From Metopolophium dirhodum (taxonomy: Eukaryota > Arthropoda > Insecta > Hemiptera > Aphididae): a stretch of 64,000 nt of DNA. The DNA lies in the NCBI RefSeq assembly GCF_019925205.1, contig NC_083560.1, positions 24,137,145 through 24,201,144 on the forward strand, read 5' to 3'. A model generated the notes under the pieces. It was not told the DNA's origin. It saw nothing but the letters and a program-made list of their open reading frames with translations, and searched no databases. How positions within the stretch are numbered: the first letter of the stretch is position 1; each line of letters opens with the position of its first letter. This document shows positions 59,290 through 64,000 of this stretch, one piece after another. The position numbers and the translations under genes were made by a program.

Positions 59290-60785
59290 AGAAATTTATT
59301 ATTCTACTTAAAATTTAATAAATATTATCTATTGTATTAATGGGTTATCTAGAATATAATTCAGAAGTTGTAAAACATATTTTTAATGTATTTACATGGA
59401 GTAGTTAGGCTGAGTGGTTGATTACTCTAAGAACTTAATTTAAGGTGCAAACATTTTGAACGTGGGTAATAGATAAATATGTTAATAAGTGTCATATGTA
59501 TTATAGAAATAATTTGTTGACTCATTATTTGGAAAAAATATGGCATTTATGCAACAGTGACTTATGTTTTAAAATCCACAATTGTAAATAAATATTAGAT
59601 TATTTTTTTTTAACGCAATATTTGTGGTAATTATATAATTGGGGTGTGTGTTTGATGGTTAGTTGTTATTCTCTTGGCCTGCTCCCAAATAAATGCCTAA
59701 AAGTTAAGGGCATGAATGATCTAAAAAATAAATCCAAAATATTGATCATTATTCATTTTTTCAATCTAACATTTTAATAATAATAAAAAATATGCAAAAC
59801 ATAACATGTTCAGAAATGAAAATAATATGAAGTATGATAATGATTACAATAGTAATCATAATAACATCTAAGATCATCAAGGATATTGCTAATATTTCAA
59901 TCAATGCATCAAATATAATAAATAATCGTATTAATGTTATAAGTTATATTTTATAACCATCAACCAGCATAACCTCATAAAGTACATACAGAATATTATT
60001 TTCTACAACAGCCGGTATCTAGATATGGATAGGCATATCTCATACTGCGGAAAAATACACTCTGTTCATGTTAAGAAACACCAGTTTATCACACCCAACA
60101 AATCAACCATTTACCTTGTATTGTAGTATTGGCACTCACCTGCAAACACAAGTCGGCCGCCGACTGTATTTCTTTACTTGAATAGAGTGTTAAGAATAAG
60201 TATTAATAAACATAAGTACGGATGTCATAGTTATTAAGCAATTGGAAATAAAGTATTTGTACAACAAGTATAGTATTACGAAATGAAAGAGTTATCGTAA
60301 ATTAGAATAAACAAAGTAAAATCCCAAAACTGTAAATAAACACTTATTATATAGGAGGGATCGCCGCTGTGAGTAGGATCGTATGGCGTCATGCGTGATT
60401 TTAAAGACGTCGTAACTATTAAACGGAAACAATTTTATTGGTACCATTACAGTAGTCATATTTCTTGTGATTTTTTAAATAAAAGTCGATATTGAGTGTT
60501 TTATAGTCCTTTAAGATATAAGTTACGTGAGTAATGAAAGATGGATAGTGGAGAATGGAGAATGTGCCGCCACAGTACATGTTCAATTATTAAAAATTAA
60601 AAACCTATTGATAACTGATTAAAATGTGTTTGTTAATTTAATATTACCAAATCTATATTCTAACTCTACGAGTATGAGGCTAAGGTCAACCGACATAAAA
60701 CAAGGGTATATATACAATAACTTGGTATTTATCATGTTGGTATTTAACAAGTACCCATAACATTAATATTAATTTTTTGTTTGTA
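59290..60785. other. Intron of the UBE2O copy, no other gene seen
   Basis: AT-rich. The part near 60,120-60,200 (CAAGTCGGCCGCCGACTG, TTTACTTGAATAGAGTGTTAA) loosely resembles the 3' flanks of both HP1 copies (near 17,715 and 27,755) and may be a shared dispersed repeat. Confidence 0.45.
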
Positions 60786-63156
60786 TTTACTTTTTCAAAT
60801 TATCACCAGTAAATAATCTCTCTGGCCAATATTCTTCACGCGGTTTTGTTCTACCTAATGTTTGGCAGTACCATTCAACTTCAACTGATGATACAATAAC
60901 ATCTTGAACATAAACTTTGACCAACTAAAAATATGTATGTTATATATTTTAGTATGATGGGAACATCAAAACTCATTTATATAATTACTTTATTTAATTA
61001 CCTTGGACCCAAATTTATAGCTGAAATTCTTCTTATGATCGTGCAATAAACATTTCATTAGGTTACTGATCGTTAAAAATTTTGCATTTTTTAAGTAACT
61101 TAGATACATTTTAAATTTTTGCCCATGATAAAATGCATTGTCATCGATGGGAAAGCCCTAAAATTTTAAAACATAAGAATTAAAAGTAATTTTTGAGCTA
61201 TTTTATAAATGGTAATATATTGGGCTCGGAGTTAAAGTACAATTAATAAGAAAAAAAGCATACAATTGTTTGGAAAATGGCAATAAAAGTTTGACCAACA
61301 ATTAACTTAAGCTAGGTATAAAATTTAATAAAAAAAATCGAGATATTATTTTAAATTAAAATAAGAATTAACTACCATGTATTTTTTTTAGATTTTAGCA
61401 ATGAAAACAATAATAATCCAATAACCATTTATTCTGGGAGTTTACATTTCTTATTTATTTAATTAAAATTGTTTTATTACTATAGCATAAATGCATAATA
61501 ATCATATTAAAATGCCACAGCTGGAATATTTGAAAACAATCAATAGAAAAGCAAAAATAGTATTTACATAGAAAAAAGCAAAAATAAATTGGTTTATTTG
61601 GAATTAGAATGACATGAAACAAATGTATGGTTAAGAATTAGATTTCTATCTTATATATAAAAAAATAAGCATAGTATGCTATAAAATCAGAGCCCTAGTA
61701 ATAAATAATATGATTAATAATTGATAAACAATAAAAAAGAAATGTATAAACAAATATTTTTTTCAAAATAGGTATTCGTATTTTTCTATATTAGAATAAT
61801 TAATATAAAAGTTGACTTACATCACTTGTAGATAGATTTATAAATTCTCCTCTATATGGATCCTCCAATGTAAAAATAGATCCATCTTGTGAAACAAATG
61901 TAACTTTACTTTTGACATCATCAACTCCACCAACCCATGATTCATAAAAAACCGAGGAATTGATTGCAAAGGGCTATAAATAAAATGTAATAATCAACAA
62001 ATTATACTTATAAAATGTGTAGTTATAAATTAACTAAAACTGTTATTATGTATCAAAATAACATTTGATATCAATAAAAAGAAAATTTCATTTCCATTTT
62101 CTACAATAGGTATATAAAATGTGCATCATACATATTTTATAACACTTGACGTTAGATTTGACTGATAGAATACAAATTATAAACTTACTAAATAATCTAT
62201 AATCTATAATAATCTATACTAAATATAAATAGATATAGGAAATATCTGAAAGATCTACAAAATAATAAAACAGATAAACGATATAGTTGGATAATTTAAG
62301 GAACACAAGAACTGATTTTATTATGATTTATATCTGTATCACATTATTTAGTCATCGATTATTTCCCACACAAATTGTGGGAATGTATAGTTGAATATTA
62401 ATGTAATTTGATGAATTCAAGTATTCCGTATTCGTATATAATTGTCAAATACATGAACCATGAGAACCCGGCTTTAGCATAAAAATAAAACATTATCGCT
62501 TAAAGCAAAATAACATATTTAAATTAAAAGAACTTTAATTTATACGTGTAAATATTAGTGAGGGGCAAGGTCAAAAATTTGCTTTACATGGCTAGTTGAA
62601 GAAAAAAACTTGTTACAATAATTCCCGATATAATATCGATATTGTTGCCCATCACTTGTAAATATAGCTGCCTAATATTTAAAATATTAATTATGTACAT
62701 ACTTTTGTGTGAGTAAAGTTTCGGGAATTGATATTTTCTATTATTTTGTTGGTGTTAAGTATTTTTACTGTGGCATTTATATCAATATTTTCACAATATC
62801 CAAATTGACTTGGCTTGCCTTCACTAAATTTTCGTACTGCATTGCCAGGCATTAATGATCGATCCATTAACACAACCTAGGAAATTAAAAAAAAACAATT
62901 AAAGCTCTAGTTTCAAAACATTTAAACAGTCAATAGATGGGTAATATACTTTATCATCGGAGATAATTTCTTCAGGACCATTTGGATGCCAGATCACTTT
63001 GATCTCATTACGATTTTTATATGAAGTCTTTCTTAACACGGTTAGTGATCGCGATCTGTTCGTCGTTGAAACCAAACCATAATATACTAGACCAGTATTT
63101 GAAGACACCTTGGCCACTTCATCTTCGTCAAAGAACTTTTCATCATCTTTCTCCAT

Positions 63157-64000
63157 TATTTTATTGCACCTTATAATACATAAATGAAAGGAGGTTTGTG
63201 TGAAAATACTTACACCGGCTTACATCAATGCACAACGTACATTATTATTTTTATACAATAAAAGTTGGAAACTTGCGACTTAGTTATTTAAATGTATTGA
63301 AATTCCTAATTGCCAATCTGAAAAGAAATTCTGTTCTAAATCTAAATGACTCATATAGAAATACTGATAAAAGTTATAATTATTTTTTTAAGTGATGCAA
63401 TGAGTGATCTTAATGGTAACATTGATTTGAGATTCTCAACCAAATTATATCGAACTACAAGGACATTACATATTATTTGTTGTCAACATATTTTTGAAAT
63501 AAATATTTTAGACCAATGAACATATTGATTTTACGATGTTTTTTTTATTTTTTGTGGGTCATTTTAGAGCAATAAAGATTCTTTGATTTTCTACTTCAGA
63601 ATTTTTCTTCAGTAGAAAATTAAATCTAGTTGGTAAATTGGGAAAGTGGACATTTCCCCTCCAGACTTTTTCCCCTGACTGTTTTCGGTCTAGTGGGACA
63701 TTCCCCCCCCCATTTTTTTAAAGTTTATTATCGACTAATAATATTGAATTTCATAATACAATATTGTTTATTTTGTAATATGAAATTATTTTTTTTAATA
63801 AAATATTAAATATATACATTTTTTTATTTTTGTAAATATAATAGATTATAAATGTCTATGTTTAATCTACGATCCACAGAACTACTTAAAACAATAAAAA
63901 TTTTAAATAAAATATAATTAATAATCAATAATAATGGCTAAAAATTCCAACATAAAAATGATACATCTTGTAAATAACATTTGATTACTGATTCTTTTGT
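63157..64000. other. Upstream of UBE2O copy; no gene seen
   Basis: Immediate upstream region of the UBE2O-type start at 63,156. No TATA box or CpG-rich promoter stands out. C-rich low complexity (ACATTCCCCCCCCC) lies near 63,700 and the rest is AT-rich. Confidence 0.45.

Larger units (their letters stand above)
51178..63156 (-). pseudogene. UBE2O-type E2/E3 ubiquitin enzyme, nearly complete but disabled
   Basis: At least 14 minus-strand exons follow UBE2O order. The start at 63,156 gives MEKDDEKFFDEDEVAKVSSN. Further exons lie at 62,703-62,876, 61,821-61,973, 61,002-61,157, 60,791-60,924, 58,717-58,979, about 58,010-58,132, about 56,373-56,510, 55,837-56,036 (FFPGDFVTEK, YGVVESVDHAERT), 55,607-55,772, 55,377-55,528, about 54,200-54,350 (coiled coil), 52,896-53,187, 51,809-51,969, 51,390-51,630 and 51,178-51,329. 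The UBC core keeps LNPNLYEDGKVCLSLLGTW with its active-site Cys. UBE2O is a large hybrid E2/E3 that clears orphan ribosomal and other basic proteins. Disabling changes: TAG and TGA in the 56.4-kb exon (the TGA at the Trp of a WQDG motif), and a frameshift plus TAG in the last exon (ENSRVYNEMALIKVV-stop-SMT). No 3' end beyond 51,178 is seen. Confidence 0.75.

Noticed and set aside
1..64000. tRNA or rRNA genes
   Set aside because: No cloverleaf-compatible A/B-box pair or rRNA core sequence was recognised by eye. A tRNAscan-type run would be needed to exclude one fully.

Overview
The window looks like nuclear DNA of an aphid or close relative (Hemiptera, Sternorrhyncha). It is very A+T-rich, has short GT-AG introns, insect-type genes (HP1, ER Hsp70/BiP, UBE2O, NUP85, annexin, integrin beta), a short interstitial (TTAGG)n tract, and many dispersed repeats of a kind I associate with aphid genomes. 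The species assignment is inference. No RNA gene, bacterial operon or CRISPR array was found.

Layout. 1-7.25 kb: repeat-rich, non-coding, with one retroelement gag zinc-knuckle fragment. 7.26-9.92 kb: a young, internally deleted Ty1/copia retrotransposon with both LTRs, a 5-bp target duplication and an intact RT-RNase H frame. 14.24-17.93 kb and 23.75-27.97 kb: two direct copies of a segment carrying a heterochromatin protein 1 (HP1) gene. Each has a tiny first coding exon (11 nt), one intron and one main exon. Copy 1 is intact and copy 2 is frameshifted between its two domains. A decayed hAT transposase lies between them. 29.25-29.79 kb: a solo LTR. 31.3-33.8 kb: intron-bearing fragments of NUP85 and an annexin, flanked by a ~540-bp direct repeat. 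36 kb: a MULE-like transposase relic. 37.95-38.5 kb: a broken integrin-beta N-terminus. 44.0-47.3 kb (minus): a complete BiP/Hsc70-3 gene with signal peptide, KDEL end and an upstream ERSE-II box, but with one in-frame TAA in the main exon. 48.7-51.05 kb (plus): a decayed PCMTD-type methyltransferase. 51.2-63.16 kb (minus): a nearly complete UBE2O-type E2/E3 gene with nonsense codons and frameshifts, an internal exon duplication and a LINE insertion.

The main theme is several conserved housekeeping genes present as intron-bearing copies, each carrying disabling changes. That points to DNA-level duplication followed by decay (or a low-constraint region), not retro-pseudogenes. The HP1 pair and the almost perfect BiP gene with a single nonsense codon are the most interesting items. 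I see no evidence of a coordinated new system. Repeat identities and splice sites were judged by eye, and coordinates of decayed exons are approximate.
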